Below, piece after piece: positions 8,642 through 16,850 of a stretch of 32,716 nucleotides of DNA; positions within the stretch are counted from its first letter, which is position 1; the number at the start of each line of letters is the position of its first letter. The notes under the pieces were generated by a model that saw only the letters and a list, made by a program, of their open reading frames with translations, ran no database searches and was not told where the DNA came from. Source of the stretch: SXOA01 sp964444865 (GTDB lineage Bacteria > Planctomycetota > Planctomycetia > Pirellulales > Pirellulaceae); assembly GCA_964444865.1 (NCBI GenBank), contig CAYUJE010000019.1, positions 1 to 32,716 on the forward strand. The letters run 5' to 3'. The translations under genes were made by a program, and so were the position numbers.

Positions 8642-8815
8642 GCGAAGTCTCCTGAACAGGTAATGCTGGGTTGTAACGGTTATGCGGAATGCATGCGGCA
8701 AAGGCTTCCCTGCCAGTCCCACCCACGGCAATCCGTCCATTCTCACGGTGGGGACTCTTGGGACCGCTAATTAGGATGAACGAATACGCACCTTGCGGCA
8801 AGCGAGCCAGTGGAA

Positions 8816-9088
8816 ATGAGTGAGAAATTGGTGCCCACAACTGCTATTGATTCCTCGCGCAGAAGGGAAAGAAATTGGCTGCAACTCTCTCTTTTGGTGA
8901 TTGCCGTCAGTGTCCCTTATGTGAATTCCTTTGCAGTCCCGTTCACGTTCGACGATCTGAGGAACATCGCCAATAACCCCGAGATTCGCCATCTGTGGCC
9001 GCGGCCGGCGGAGTCGAATTACACTCATTATCGACGTCCCGTTGGGCGTCATACTTTCGCCCTCAACTATTGGTGGGGAAGGCAATAG
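8816..9088 (+). pseudogene. N-terminal part of TPR membrane protein, ends at in-frame TAG
   Basis: Ninety codons that read in the same frame into the large frame beginning at 9125; only the TAG at 9086-9088 separates them. The start used is ATG at 8816 (GTG at 8810 is an alternative; neither has a strong ribosome-binding site). It encodes the first transmembrane segment (LQLSLLVIAVSVPYVNSF) and the motif PFTFDDLRNIANNPEIR, a conserved loop with paired Asp found in TMTC-like/GT-C membrane proteins. Homologous sequence continues immediately after the stop (VWGYHAVNLAIH), so this is one gene broken by a single codon, not two genes. Sequencing error, recent pseudogene and amber readthrough are all open. 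Confidence 0.75.
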
Positions 9089-9124
9089 GTCTGGGGTTAT
9101 CACGCGGTTAACCTGGCGATTCAT

Positions 9125-10681
9125 TTGGCGGCGGCTTGCCTGCTGATGATGCTCGTCAATGATGCGCTATCCGATGAGCGAAACGCATCATCTTGGCGAA
9201 AGGCCGCCGGTCCGCTGGCGCTTGCTGCCGCGCTGATTTGGGCGATTCATCCGCTGCAAACGCAAAGCGTTACCTACATCGTTCAACGCTTTGAGTCGCT
9301 CTCGGCTCTCTTTCTGCTGGGGACACTGTGGCTGCTGGCTCGCGAAACGCGTGCAGCCGTGGCATGGCCTTGGTACGTTGGATCGCTCGTTGCCTATTCC
9401 TTGGGGATTGCCACCAAAGAAACGGCTGGGGCCATTCCCTTGGTCGCCCTTCTGTTTGACCGCAGCTTTTTGTCGCGTTCATGGTCGGAAGTCGTGAGTC
9501 GCCGCTGGGGGTATTACCTTGGCTTTCTGCCAGCAATTATTTGGTTCTTTACCCGGTTCGAAGCTCCGCAGGGTGATCTGGCAACGCTCTCCAAAGGCAT
9601 CGGCTGGTGGGAGTACTTCCGCTCACAGCCTGGGGTCATCCTGTATTACCTGCGCCTGGCGGTTTGGCCAGATCAGCTTTGCCTCGACTACAACTGGCCG
9701 ATCGCCACAAACTGGTGGACCATTGCCGCTTGTGGAATTCCGCTCCTGGTGCTGCTAGGGGCATCGTGCATCGGGCTGTTTCGCTGGCCGCGGCTGGGGT
9801 TTTTGGGGATGACGTTTTTTCTGACGCTGGCTCCCTCCTCGAGCATTGTCCCTATTGCCGATTTGGCGTACGAGCATCGGATGTATCTGCCGTTGGCACC
9901 GCTGACGATTCTGACGGTGCTTCTGTTGTATCAAGTTTGCAATTGGCTGTGCCGAACGGAGCTTCAATCTGTTAGGGCAATGATGGCCATCATTTGCATT
10001 CTTGCGCTGCTTTTGGGGGCGCGAACCTGGCAGCGTAATCGTGATTGGGCCAACCCACGAAAACTGTGGGAAAGCAACGTGGCGATCGCACCGCAGAGCT
10101 ATCGTGCCCAGGCCAATCTGGCGATGATTCTGCGGGAAGCGGGCGAAACGGAGCGAGCCGTCAGCCATTTGCAGAAGTCGATTGCCATCAAACCGACGGC
10201 GGTGGCCTATCGCAATCTGGGGCTCATCCATCGGGACCGCCGCGAGTTTGATCAAGCGGAGAAATGTTTTCTGCGAGCCCTCCAGGATCGGCCGAGCTAC
10301 GCGCCGGCGAGCCTTGATCTGGCGCGGCTTTTTTCGGAGAGCCAGAAATGGCCGCAGGCCGTATCCTATTTTCAGGCGACGCTTGCGCTCGAACCCAAGT
10401 CGCCGATTGATATCATCGATCGGGCCGCCGTTCTCGACGAACTCGGCAGTGCTTTGGCCCGTTCCGGAGATCTTCCCGCAGCAATCCGCGTCTTTCGGCA
10501 GGCGGTTACTGCCGAGCCTCGTTTCGCGGCCGGCTATTTGCATCTCGCCATGGCGTCGTTGGATCAAGGAGATCTTTCGACCGCGAGTGACGCTGTGCGC
10601 ACCTTGTTGAGACTGAAGCCTGATAGCAAGGCAGGTCAGCAACTGATCGAAAGCATCAACGCGAAGATGACCCAAGAGTGA
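9125..10681 (+). CDS. Polytopic membrane protein with C-terminal TPRs (TMTC/GT-C-like), lacking its N-terminus
   Basis: The 518-codon continuation of the gene that starts at 8816. About residues 1-305 hold some eight hydrophobic segments, with family phrases WAIHPLQTQSVTYIVQR, GIATKETAGAIPL and DLAYEHRMYLPLAPLT. About residues 320-515 hold tetratricopeptide repeats (for example QANLAMILREAGETERAVSH and AYRNLGLIHRDRREFDQAEK). The architecture matches bacterial relatives of TMTC-type O-mannosyltransferases and other GT-C-fold glycosyltransferases; enzymatic activity is inferred from the family only. The TTG at 9125 is only the first possible start after the TAG and is probably not a natural start, since conserved sequence begins upstream. 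It is convergent with the sulfatase-like gene, 16 bases between stops. Confidence 0.8.
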   Translation: MAAACLLMMLVNDALSDERNASSWRKAAGPLALAAALIWAIHPLQTQSVTYIVQRFESLSALFLLGTLWLLARETRAAVAWPWYVGSLVAYSLGIATKETAGAIPLVALLFDRSFLSRSWSEVVSRRWGYYLGFLPAIIWFFTRFEAPQGDLATLSKGIGWWEYFRSQPGVILYYLRLAVWPDQLCLDYNWPIATNWWTIAACGIPLLVLLGASCIGLFRWPRLGFLGMTFFLTLAPSSSIVPIADLAYEHRMYLPLAPLTILTVLLLYQVCNWLCRTELQSVRAMMAIICILALLLGARTWQRNRDWANPRKLWESNVAIAPQSYRAQANLAMILREAGETERAVSHLQKSIAIKPTAVAYRNLGLIHRDRREFDQAEKCFLRALQDRPSYAPASLDLARLFSESQKWPQAVSYFQATLALEPKSPIDIIDRAAVLDELGSALARSGDLPAAIRVFRQAVTAEPRFAAGYLHLAMASLDQGDLSTASDAVRTLLRLKPDSKAGQQLIESINAKMTQE

Positions 10682-10697
10682 ATAATCGGCTTGCCAC

Positions 10698-12170
10698 CTA
10701 TTTCTTCCCTTTCCCCTGCGAGTTGTACACCGGATTGAGTCCCGGTTCCCAGGAATGCACCGTCAGGTCGTGGCCGAGGGAGCGGAAGTGGGCGAAGAGG
10801 CGAGTTTGGAGTTCGTCGGCCTTTTCGGGCTCGGCGGAGGCGAGGTCGTGCTGCTCGGCGGGGTCGGTGTTCAGGTCGTAAAGCTCGCGGCTGCGGGATT
10901 CGAGGGTGTAGATGAGCTTCCAGCCGTCGAGGGAGATGAGGGACCGCTTGTAGGTGTACTGCCGATAGTCGGTTTCAGAAATGATGTCTTGCGGCTGGGA
11001 ATCCCCCTGGATGGCGGCGACGAGACTGGTCCCACGCATCTGTTTTTGAGCAACGTCCGGCACGTCCACATCCAGCAGGTCGAGGATCGTGGGCATCAGG
11101 TCGAGGCTGCTGTGCCGCTCCTGAATGAAGCCGCCCCCTTTCTGCCCCGGCAGCCGAAGGAGCAGCGGCACATGGATCTGCTCTTGATAGAGCGTGAAGC
11201 CGTGGTCGAAGCGGCGATGTTCGTAGAACTCGGTGCCGTGATCGGACGTGATGACGAACAAGGTCTTGTCCATCAGGCCCAGCCTGGCAAATTCATCCAG
11301 AAACTGCTGGAACTTCGCATCGGCCCGCTGGATTTTTTCGTCGTAAATCGCCCGCCAGAAGCGGACATCGGCCTCGCGGAGCGTGAGTTGCCCCTTATCG
11401 AGCCCTTCTTCGCGGAGGACTTCCTGCTCTTGCGGTGATCCGGAGAATTTGCGGTCGTAATCGGCGTCCACAAAACGATCGTCAAAGCTGCCATCGGGCA
11501 TGCGCTGGCCGTGACAATCGTAGCCGTGCAGGAACAGGAAGAACTTTTTTCCCTGGTTGGTTTTCACCCAGGCGAGAGCTTCCGGAACGCTGCGGTCAAA
11601 GCTGCCGAATTTGTTTTTCTCTGCGAAGTAAACATCAAAGCCCCGGTCAAATCCAAATTGGCCACTGACGCCGGCATTGCCGGTGAAGCCGCCGGTGACG
11701 TAGCCGCTTTGCTTCAGGATTTCTGCCAGCGTCATCAGGCGGGGGGCGAGATCCGTGAGACTCGCCGGCTTCTGGATTTTTTCGTTATACACCGCGAACT
11801 TGTTCGTCAGCCGATGTTCGGTCGGATAAACGCCGGTGAACCAACTCATTGAGGAGGGGACGGTCCAGGAGGCGACGGAGGTTTGATTCTCGAAGATGAA
11901 GCTGTCCTGGGCGAAAGCGTCGAGCGTCGGCGTTGTGTCCCGCTCGTAGCCGAGAAAGCCGGTGTGGGCGGCTTGCAGGGCGTCGAAGCTGACAAAGACG
12001 ACGTTGTGGTCTTTGTACTTGAGCGGCAGCGTGGCAATGTCAATCGGTGCCGGCTGAACTTGCGGAATTCGCTTCGTGACAGGCTTGGGAATTGCTTTCG
12101 TCGATCCGCAGCCGCCGAGAATGAGCGGCAGTGAAGCGGCCAGGGGCATCAGCCAGTGAAGTCGCGGCAT
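10698..12170 (-). CDS. Sulfatase-like hydrolase lipoprotein with Thr in the nucleophile slot
   Basis: A 490-residue member of the sulfatase/alkaline-phosphatase superfamily. It has a lipoprotein signal peptide with lipobox LGGC (Cys21). The N-terminal metal site is represented by FVSFDALQAAHTGFLGY (Asp63), the second metal site by ITSDHGTEFYEH (Asp310, His311) and the C-terminal lysine-containing strand by LISLDGWKLIYT. The activating sequence of true sulfatases, Cys/Ser-x-Pro-Ser-Arg, is replaced by T-V-P-S-S (residues 103-107). It therefore cannot carry formylglycine and more resembles Thr-nucleophile phospho-transferases/hydrolases of the superfamily, such as LtaS-type enzymes. The start ATG at 12170 shares one base with the stop of the upstream FGE-like gene (TGATG), implying coupled translation. 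The substrate is unknown. Confidence 0.9.
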   Translation of the reverse strand: MPRLHWLMPLAASLPLILGGCGSTKAIPKPVTKRIPQVQPAPIDIATLPLKYKDHNVVFVSFDALQAAHTGFLGYERDTTPTLDAFAQDSFIFENQTSVASWTVPSSMSWFTGVYPTEHRLTNKFAVYNEKIQKPASLTDLAPRLMTLAEILKQSGYVTGGFTGNAGVSGQFGFDRGFDVYFAEKNKFGSFDRSVPEALAWVKTNQGKKFFLFLHGYDCHGQRMPDGSFDDRFVDADYDRKFSGSPQEQEVLREEGLDKGQLTLREADVRFWRAIYDEKIQRADAKFQQFLDEFARLGLMDKTLFVITSDHGTEFYEHRRFDHGFTLYQEQIHVPLLLRLPGQKGGGFIQERHSSLDLMPTILDLLDVDVPDVAQKQMRGTSLVAAIQGDSQPQDIISETDYRQYTYKRSLISLDGWKLIYTLESRSRELYDLNTDPAEQHDLASAEPEKADELQTRLFAHFRSLGHDLTVHSWEPGLNPVYNSQGKGKK

Positions 12171-13288
12171 CACGGATTCCTGGCGACGCGAAAGCCGACG
12201 AAATCCTTGGCTTCGTCCGGTGTTTGCCAGAAGCGGCTGGCGGAACGGCAATTGGTTTCGGTCACCAGCCACGAGCCGCCGCGAATGACGCGTTGTTTTC
12301 CCGACACCATTCCCTGCGGATCATTTCGGGGCGAAGCGAAATAGTAGTCCTTGTCATAGGCATCCCAGCACCACTCCCCCGCGTTGCCGTGCATGTCGAA
12401 CAGTCCCCAAGCATTTGCCGGATAGCTGCCGACCCTTGCCGTCCGGGCGAGATTTGGCCCTTTGATATCGCCGCCATAACCCCCGGCCGCGATGACCACT
12501 CCTTTCGTATTGGCCAGAGCCCCATTGCTACTGCCGCCGAAATGATAGGGGGACTGCGTCCCCGCGCGGCAGGCATATTCCCACTCCGCTTCGGTCGGCA
12601 GACGATAGCCATAGCCACCGAGAATGGTGACCTTGGCGGATTTGATGGAGTCCCCTTCACGCTTCACGTCCTCGAGTTTGTAGTAGGGCTCGAAACTGTC
12701 CTGCTTGCCAAGGCGGTTGCAGAACTCGAGGGCGTCGAACCAGGTGACCCCTTCCACGGGAAACCGGGCGGTTTCCATCCCGCGCACATCGGCTTTCCGC
12801 TTCCCCTCCGTCGCAAAGCTGCTGGGATTTATTTTCATGACTTGCCGGTATTCGTCTTGCGTGACCTCGTAGGTGCCAAGATAGAACGGCTTGGTAATGG
12901 AAACCGGATGACGAGGCTCGTCGTTGTTGCGACTGGATTCATTCTCGGGCGAGCCCATGGAAAAGTCGCCGGCTTTGATAAATACGAGTTCCATTCCCGT
13001 GGAAGTGCTCCTGCGCCGCGGAGCGGCCATGAGCAATTGCGCCCGCCAGCGGATCTCGGCATCTTCCCCCGCTGCCGCCTTGCGGAGCACATCGAGGGCC
13101 TTATCGCCGAGCAAATCCAGTTCCTTGGTGGCGGCATCCCGTTTGGAGAAATCCTCGTCCCCCAGTTGCTGGACGAGTGCTTCGACCTTCTTCGTCTCCT
13201 CGTCCTTCTCCACGGAGTCCCCCCAGATGCCGCCGAGCGCAATCACACTCAGCAGGAGGGCAGCCACGGGCAAGGCGAAATACCGCAT
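12170..13288 (-). CDS. FGE/SUMF1-domain protein with N-terminal HEAT-like segment
   Basis: A 372-residue exported protein (signal or anchor helix at residues 4-22). Residues 34-88 form a HEAT-like helical pair (VEALVQQLGDEDFSKRDAAT and on), and residues 98-372 form a formylglycine-generating-enzyme-like domain: GMELVFIKAGDFSMGSP, YRLPTEAEWEYACRAG, FDMHGNAGEWCWDAY, QRVIRGGSW and VGFRVAR. In true FGE two cysteines before the C-terminus hold copper (Cys336 and Cys341 in human numbering). Aligning RGGSW and SRF here puts Glu344 and Ser349 at those places, with one Cys at 347 out of register. It is therefore probably not an active formylglycine generator but a binding or structural variant. It is first in a coupled two-gene operon with the sulfatase-like lipoprotein. 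The ATG at 13288 has AGGA upstream. Confidence 0.9.
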   Translation of the reverse strand: MRYFALPVAALLLSVIALGGIWGDSVEKDEETKKVEALVQQLGDEDFSKRDAATKELDLLGDKALDVLRKAAAGEDAEIRWRAQLLMAAPRRRSTSTGMELVFIKAGDFSMGSPENESSRNNDEPRHPVSITKPFYLGTYEVTQDEYRQVMKINPSSFATEGKRKADVRGMETARFPVEGVTWFDALEFCNRLGKQDSFEPYYKLEDVKREGDSIKSAKVTILGGYGYRLPTEAEWEYACRAGTQSPYHFGGSSNGALANTKGVVIAAGGYGGDIKGPNLARTARVGSYPANAWGLFDMHGNAGEWCWDAYDKDYYFASPRNDPQGMVSGKQRVIRGGSWLVTETNCRSASRFWQTPDEAKDFVGFRVARNP

Positions 13289-13433
13289 ACGCGATGATTC
13301 CTGGAAATTGCTTCTGCCGTTCTTTTGGGGCCAGAGCTACCTTCAAGCATCGCACAGCCGACTAGCAAACGTCAAGAAGCTTTGCGACAGGAAATGATCG
13401 AAAACTTTTCTGATTCCTCCCGCTCGCCAGTAT

Positions 13434-13841
13434 TCAGTCGCTAAAGCCGAGAACCTTGGGGGCTTCGCCGACGGAGACGTAGATGTCGATCGACTCGTCG
13501 CCAATGGCCAGGCGGAAGGCAACGTATTTTGGAAAGAGTTCGGGATCGAGTTTGGGGGCCTTGTCGGTGCTCGCAATTTTGTATTTGGGAACAGGTCGCT
13601 TCCCTTTTGATTCGGCAATCTTTTTGTGCGTGGCTCCGACTTCCTCTGCCGTCTTGAGGATTTTCTTGCGGTCCAGCGAGAAGGGGATGCCGGCGAGCGA
13701 GTTTGCCTTCTCCACATCGGCAGTGGTCAAGGCTTCAAAATAGGCTGCCGCCTCGGCCTGGCCTTTGGGGGGATCGTCGGCTGAAAACGCCGAGGAGCAG
13801 ACGAGCGAAAGCATGACTGCAACGATGGCAAAGCACTTCAT
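13434..13841 (-). CDS. Small secreted protein of unknown function
   Basis: A 135-residue protein with a signal peptide (MKCFAIVAVMLSLVCSSAFS, cleavage before ADD). The start is ATG at 13841, with GGAG about ten bases upstream; a longer frame would add five residues ahead of the signal. The mature part is mixed alpha/beta with many Lys and Glu and no motif I recognise; it ends with SIDIYVSVGEAPKVLGFSD. It lies 145 bases downstream of the FGE-like gene's start, on the same strand but upstream in transcription order, so it could belong to a longer minus-strand transcript. Function unknown. Confidence 0.7.
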   Translation of the reverse strand: MKCFAIVAVMLSLVCSSAFSADDPPKGQAEAAAYFEALTTADVEKANSLAGIPFSLDRKKILKTAEEVGATHKKIAESKGKRPVPKYKIASTDKAPKLDPELFPKYVAFRLAIGDESIDIYVSVGEAPKVLGFSD

Positions 13842-13875
13842 GGGATAGTTCTCCAATTGGTTGCCGAAGGACTGG

Positions 13876-14412
13876 TCAGGGCCAAAGAGGGTCGGTATTA
13901 ATCGCCGGCCTGGCGGCCCGCAGCCGTTCGATCCCCTGGGGGGTCACAAGGGTCTTCGAGAAGTCGACCCGCTCTAAGCCGGGAATTTTGGCAATGGTGT
14001 CGATGGCGGCATCCGAGATTTTGGTGTTCTTCAGACAGAGAATGCGAATTCCGCCAATTTTCTTCAGCGGTATCAGGTCCTCATCTTGAACATCGCACAG
14101 AATGAGAAGAACGGTGCCAACCTGTTCCAAGCCCGCCACGTTGGACAGAGATTCTGAAGTGGCATGCGCCCCTTTGAAATCCAAGACTTCAATTCGCTTG
14201 TATTGGGCGATCGTCGGCGAGGAGACCGGATCGTGAAAGGCGGCGCTGATCGAATTGCCGGGACCGAACCTCACATGATAGGCACCGATCGATTCCAAGT
14301 GGGAACTTATGGCGAGCCGTTCGCGATAGCTCTTTGTCGCATAGAGCAGGATCGCTATCGCCACGGCGGCAATCGTGACGACTCCAAAAAGCTGGCGAAG
14401 TGTAAACCGCAT
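13876..14412 (-). CDS. Membrane-anchored leucine-rich-repeat protein
   Basis: A 178-residue protein with the typical planctomycete opening RFTLRQLFGVVTIAAVAIAI, a positively charged N-terminus followed by one membrane helix. After a linker come short leucine-rich repeats: IEVLDFKGAHAT, GGIRILCLKNTKISDAAIDTI and LERVDFSKTLVTPQGIERL, of the Lxx-Lx-Lxx-T-x-Ixxxx type. Such repeats bind protein ligands, and these planctomycete proteins generally have no assigned function. The ATG at 14412 is preceded by GGAG. The next minus-strand gene starts 35 bases downstream, so these two may be co-transcribed. Confidence 0.78.
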   Translation of the reverse strand: MRFTLRQLFGVVTIAAVAIAILLYATKSYRERLAISSHLESIGAYHVRFGPGNSISAAFHDPVSSPTIAQYKRIEVLDFKGAHATSESLSNVAGLEQVGTVLLILCDVQDEDLIPLKKIGGIRILCLKNTKISDAAIDTIAKIPGLERVDFSKTLVTPQGIERLRAARPAINTDPLWP

Positions 14413-14545
14413 GAATTCTCCATCCGAAGCGAGTTTTCGCTCCTAGCATCCTAGCCGTTGGTTCCTCGGGGAACAATCAACGGCTTCGGTGGTGGAGGAT
14501 TTCAGCGCAGGTCTCCGCAGGATTGTTTGCAAGTGCAGCGTGGCC

Positions 14546-15100
14546 TTAGTACGGAGCGTAGTACTGGCTGCGGTCGTTTCCGTCGTAGGTCGGGTGATGA
14601 CCGTCGATCCACTGCTGGGGCATTTGATCGCGGGGGACAACGAGATTGTTGTTGCTGCCGGGAATTCCGCCGCCAGGACCAAATCCGCCACCTGGAAACA
14701 CAAAAGGTCCGCCCGGTCCGTAGCCCCCGCCGTAGCCGTTGCCCAGGCCGCCGAAGGGAGGGCCCCAAGCCTGGTACGGAGAGCCATAGGGGCGATAGGG
14801 GAATCGCCACTGCTCGTACGGAATGACGGGATTGCCCCATTCTTCAACCACATGCAAATTGTCCGCACTGCCGCCCGCCTGAATCGTGCTGCGATAGTTG
14901 CGATAGCCGCTCCGGGTGAAGTCGGCCCGCTGGTAGTAATAGAACGGCCCGATGGGGCTGTACTGGGCCACGCGCTGGCCGCTCACCTTGTCGTGCGTGT
15001 AATACGACGGCGCGGTAATCCAATCAGCCGCCGCTGCGGAAGCTCCGCCGAGCGTGGTGATGATGGAGACAAGTGCCAGAATGAGGAGTGTCGGTTTCAT
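14546..15100 (-). CDS. Secreted Gly/Pro/Tyr-rich protein of unknown function
   Basis: A 184-residue protein with a signal peptide (LLILALVSIITTLGGASA, cleavage near ASAAAA). The mature part starts with an aromatic-rich segment (SPIGPFYYYQRADF) and ends in a low-complexity Gly/Pro-rich tail (about residues 105-150: GGLGNGYGGGYGPGG) followed by QMPQQWIDGHHP. The composition suggests an extended surface or cell-wall-associated polypeptide. The ATG at 15100 is chosen because it begins the signal peptide, although no purine-rich ribosome-binding site is visible; a TTG at 15121 is the alternative. No enzymatic motif is seen. Confidence 0.7.
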   Translation of the reverse strand: MKPTLLILALVSIITTLGGASAAAADWITAPSYYTHDKVSGQRVAQYSPIGPFYYYQRADFTRSGYRNYRSTIQAGGSADNLHVVEEWGNPVIPYEQWRFPYRPYGSPYQAWGPPFGGLGNGYGGGYGPGGPFVFPGGGFGPGGGIPGSNNNLVVPRDQMPQQWIDGHHPTYDGNDRSQYYAPY

Positions 15101-15203
15101 GGGGAGGTCGCCGGATTCCAAGGGGAATTGCTTTCTCGTGCGTCCTCACCCCCGCAAGTTCCATGATGATTAGAAGTCTTAACATTTCAAGCAGGAAATA
15201 GAA

Positions 15204-15255
15204 AACCCGAAGCGTCAGGCAGGAATTTAGGACTTCCTCGCGGGCGCTTCGGGTT
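15204..15255 (-). terminator. Probable intrinsic terminator of the surE/lipoprotein operon
   Basis: Perfect 11-base inverted repeat (15204-15214 and 15245-15255) around a 30-base loop that itself has a small internal hairpin. Read on the minus strand the stem is followed by a short T-rich stretch (TTCTATTT). It begins 31 bases after the lipoprotein stop, the right place and direction for termination. Confidence 0.55.
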
Positions 15256-15285
15256 CGTGCAGCTCGAACCGAGTTCCGAATATGC

Positions 15286-15753
15286 TTACTGAGCGGGTTT
15301 TTCCACCATCAGCGTTTCGGTCATCGGGTCGTAAACGTATTTATGCCCTTCAGGGAGTTCGGGGAGTGCGATGTTGTTGGCTTGGATGATCTTCTCCATA
15401 AACTCATCATGGCTCTTGGGGGCATTTCCTTCGAGCGCCTTGTAGAGTTGTAAGGCATGTGGAATCTCAATCTCAAACTTGATTTTCTCTTTCGCGGCAA
15501 ACAGGGTCTTCGCCGGGGTAACAATGATTCCTTCATGTTGATCCAAACTCCTCCCTTTCTTCCCCGAGCCAACTCCCGCCTTTTCCATGACGGTCTTTGT
15601 CGGTTCTTCAGAGGGAATGGCGACCACTCCGGCGGGCGTTGCTCCGCCTGACGCGCTTGTCGGCGTCACTGGTGTCGTCTGCGAGGGTTGCCCGCAGCCG
15701 ACGAGGAGAGAAATGAAAAACCCGAGCAGCGCGCACCAGAATAGCTTGTTCAC
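15286..15753 (-). CDS. Small lipoprotein overlapping surE
   Basis: A 155-residue predicted lipoprotein: signal MNKLFWCALLGFFISLLVGC with lipobox LVGC (Cys20), then a Ser/Thr/Pro-rich linker (about residues 21-50). A compact C-terminal domain contains LYKALEGNAPKSHDEFMEKI and LPELPEGHKYVYDP. The start is GTG at 15753, overlapping the surE stop by four bases (GTGA), so it is co-translated with surE. The C-terminal domain resembles a short planctomycete module found at the end of exported proteins, but I cannot name it. Location in the envelope is well supported; function is unknown. Confidence 0.78.
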   Translation of the reverse strand: MNKLFWCALLGFFISLLVGCGQPSQTTPVTPTSASGGATPAGVVAIPSEEPTKTVMEKAGVGSGKKGRSLDQHEGIIVTPAKTLFAAKEKIKFEIEIPHALQLYKALEGNAPKSHDEFMEKIIQANNIALPELPEGHKYVYDPMTETLMVEKPAQ

Positions 15754-16532
15754 GATTTATCTCCGGGCAGAGGATGGGGGCTCAATTCCCACGATTGCAT
15801 TTCGGCCAGCGTGGCCTGTTTGGTCATGCTGTATTGTAACGGAGTCAGCGTGATGTGGCCTTGGGTAATCGCTGTCAGGTCGGTTTCATGCCCTTCCGGC
15901 TGAGGAGGTGGGTCGTTGGTGGCCCAGTAATAGGTCCGTCCCTTGGGGTCTTTTCGCTTGATGAACTGTTCCCCATACCGGCTTACGCCCATGGGCACCA
16001 CGCGAACCTGGCCGGGGGCAGCGACGGCCGCGGTCGGAATGTTGATGTTATAGAGATTGGGCTCGGGGCTCTTTTTTTCCAGCACCTGGGAGATGATGTT
16101 GCGGCAAATACGGGCGGCGGCGGCGAATTCCGCATGCTCGTTATATTCCAGCGAGCAGGCAAAGCTGGTGATGCCGAAGAAAGCACCTTCGATGGCGGCA
16201 GCAACCGTACCGGAATAAAGGACGTTGATGCCGGCGTTCAGGCCCCCATTCAGGCCGCTGACAACGATATCCGGGCGGCGGGGGCAAAGCTCAAACACCC
16301 CCAGTTTCACACAGTCTGCCGGGCTCCCTTCCACCGCCCAACCGCGGCGGCGGTCGCCGTCATAAATCTCCTTGCAGACCAGCGGGCTGAGAAACGTAAT
16401 GGAATGCCCCACCCCCGACTGCTCCGTGGCGGGAGCCACAATGCTGACTTCCCCCAGGGTTCGCAACTCGTTTTCCAGGGCCGCCAGGCCAGGAGCATAA
16501 ATTCCATCGTCATTCGTCAGCAGAATCAGCAC
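15750..16532 (-). CDS. surE: 5'-nucleotidase/3'-nucleotidase SurE
   Basis: A 260-residue survival protein E homologue, of the family's usual length. SurE is a divalent-metal nucleoside monophosphate phosphatase acting in the cytoplasm, linked to stationary-phase survival and nucleotide pool balance. The metal-binding residues are visible: TNDDGIYAPG (Asp8, Asp9), EQSGVGHSIT (Ser39) and SGLNGGLNAG (Asn95). GSPADCVKLG and YSGTVAAAIEG are also classic family segments. The start is GTG at 16532, because the conserved LILLTNDDG begins at residue 2. Translation couples into the downstream lipoprotein gene. Confidence 0.96.
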   Translation of the reverse strand: MLILLTNDDGIYAPGLAALENELRTLGEVSIVAPATEQSGVGHSITFLSPLVCKEIYDGDRRRGWAVEGSPADCVKLGVFELCPRRPDIVVSGLNGGLNAGINVLYSGTVAAAIEGAFFGITSFACSLEYNEHAEFAAAARICRNIISQVLEKKSPEPNLYNINIPTAAVAAPGQVRVVPMGVSRYGEQFIKRKDPKGRTYYWATNDPPPQPEGHETDLTAITQGHITLTPLQYSMTKQATLAEMQSWELSPHPLPGDKS

Positions 16533-16850
16533 GTGAGCCTCAAAAGGGAATTCCTGAATTCACCGTCAGCCGGCATTGAATGTCTAACCCCATCTTTGAC
16601 GCAAACCGGCAGTCTTGCAAGGAACGGCAAATCCCGCACCGACAGCAAAGACGCGAGAAACCGCAGGACCTGCTTACTTCCCCCCCGAAGTCACTGCGGC
16701 AAAATTCCCAAAGTGGCAACTCCATAGTGGCCTATCTCATGCCACGACCTAGGTTTCCAGTAAGCAGACTCTCCCCGAAGTTGCCCGATTAGCGCGTGCG
16801 TTTAGTTAATTCGAAGGTTTGTGCTTTACAGAAGTTCCCTTCGCACACTT

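Noticed and set aside
12131..13297. 388-codon plus-strand open frame
   Set aside because: It lies exactly opposite the FGE-like gene, whose motifs are unambiguous; the translation has no domain-like character.
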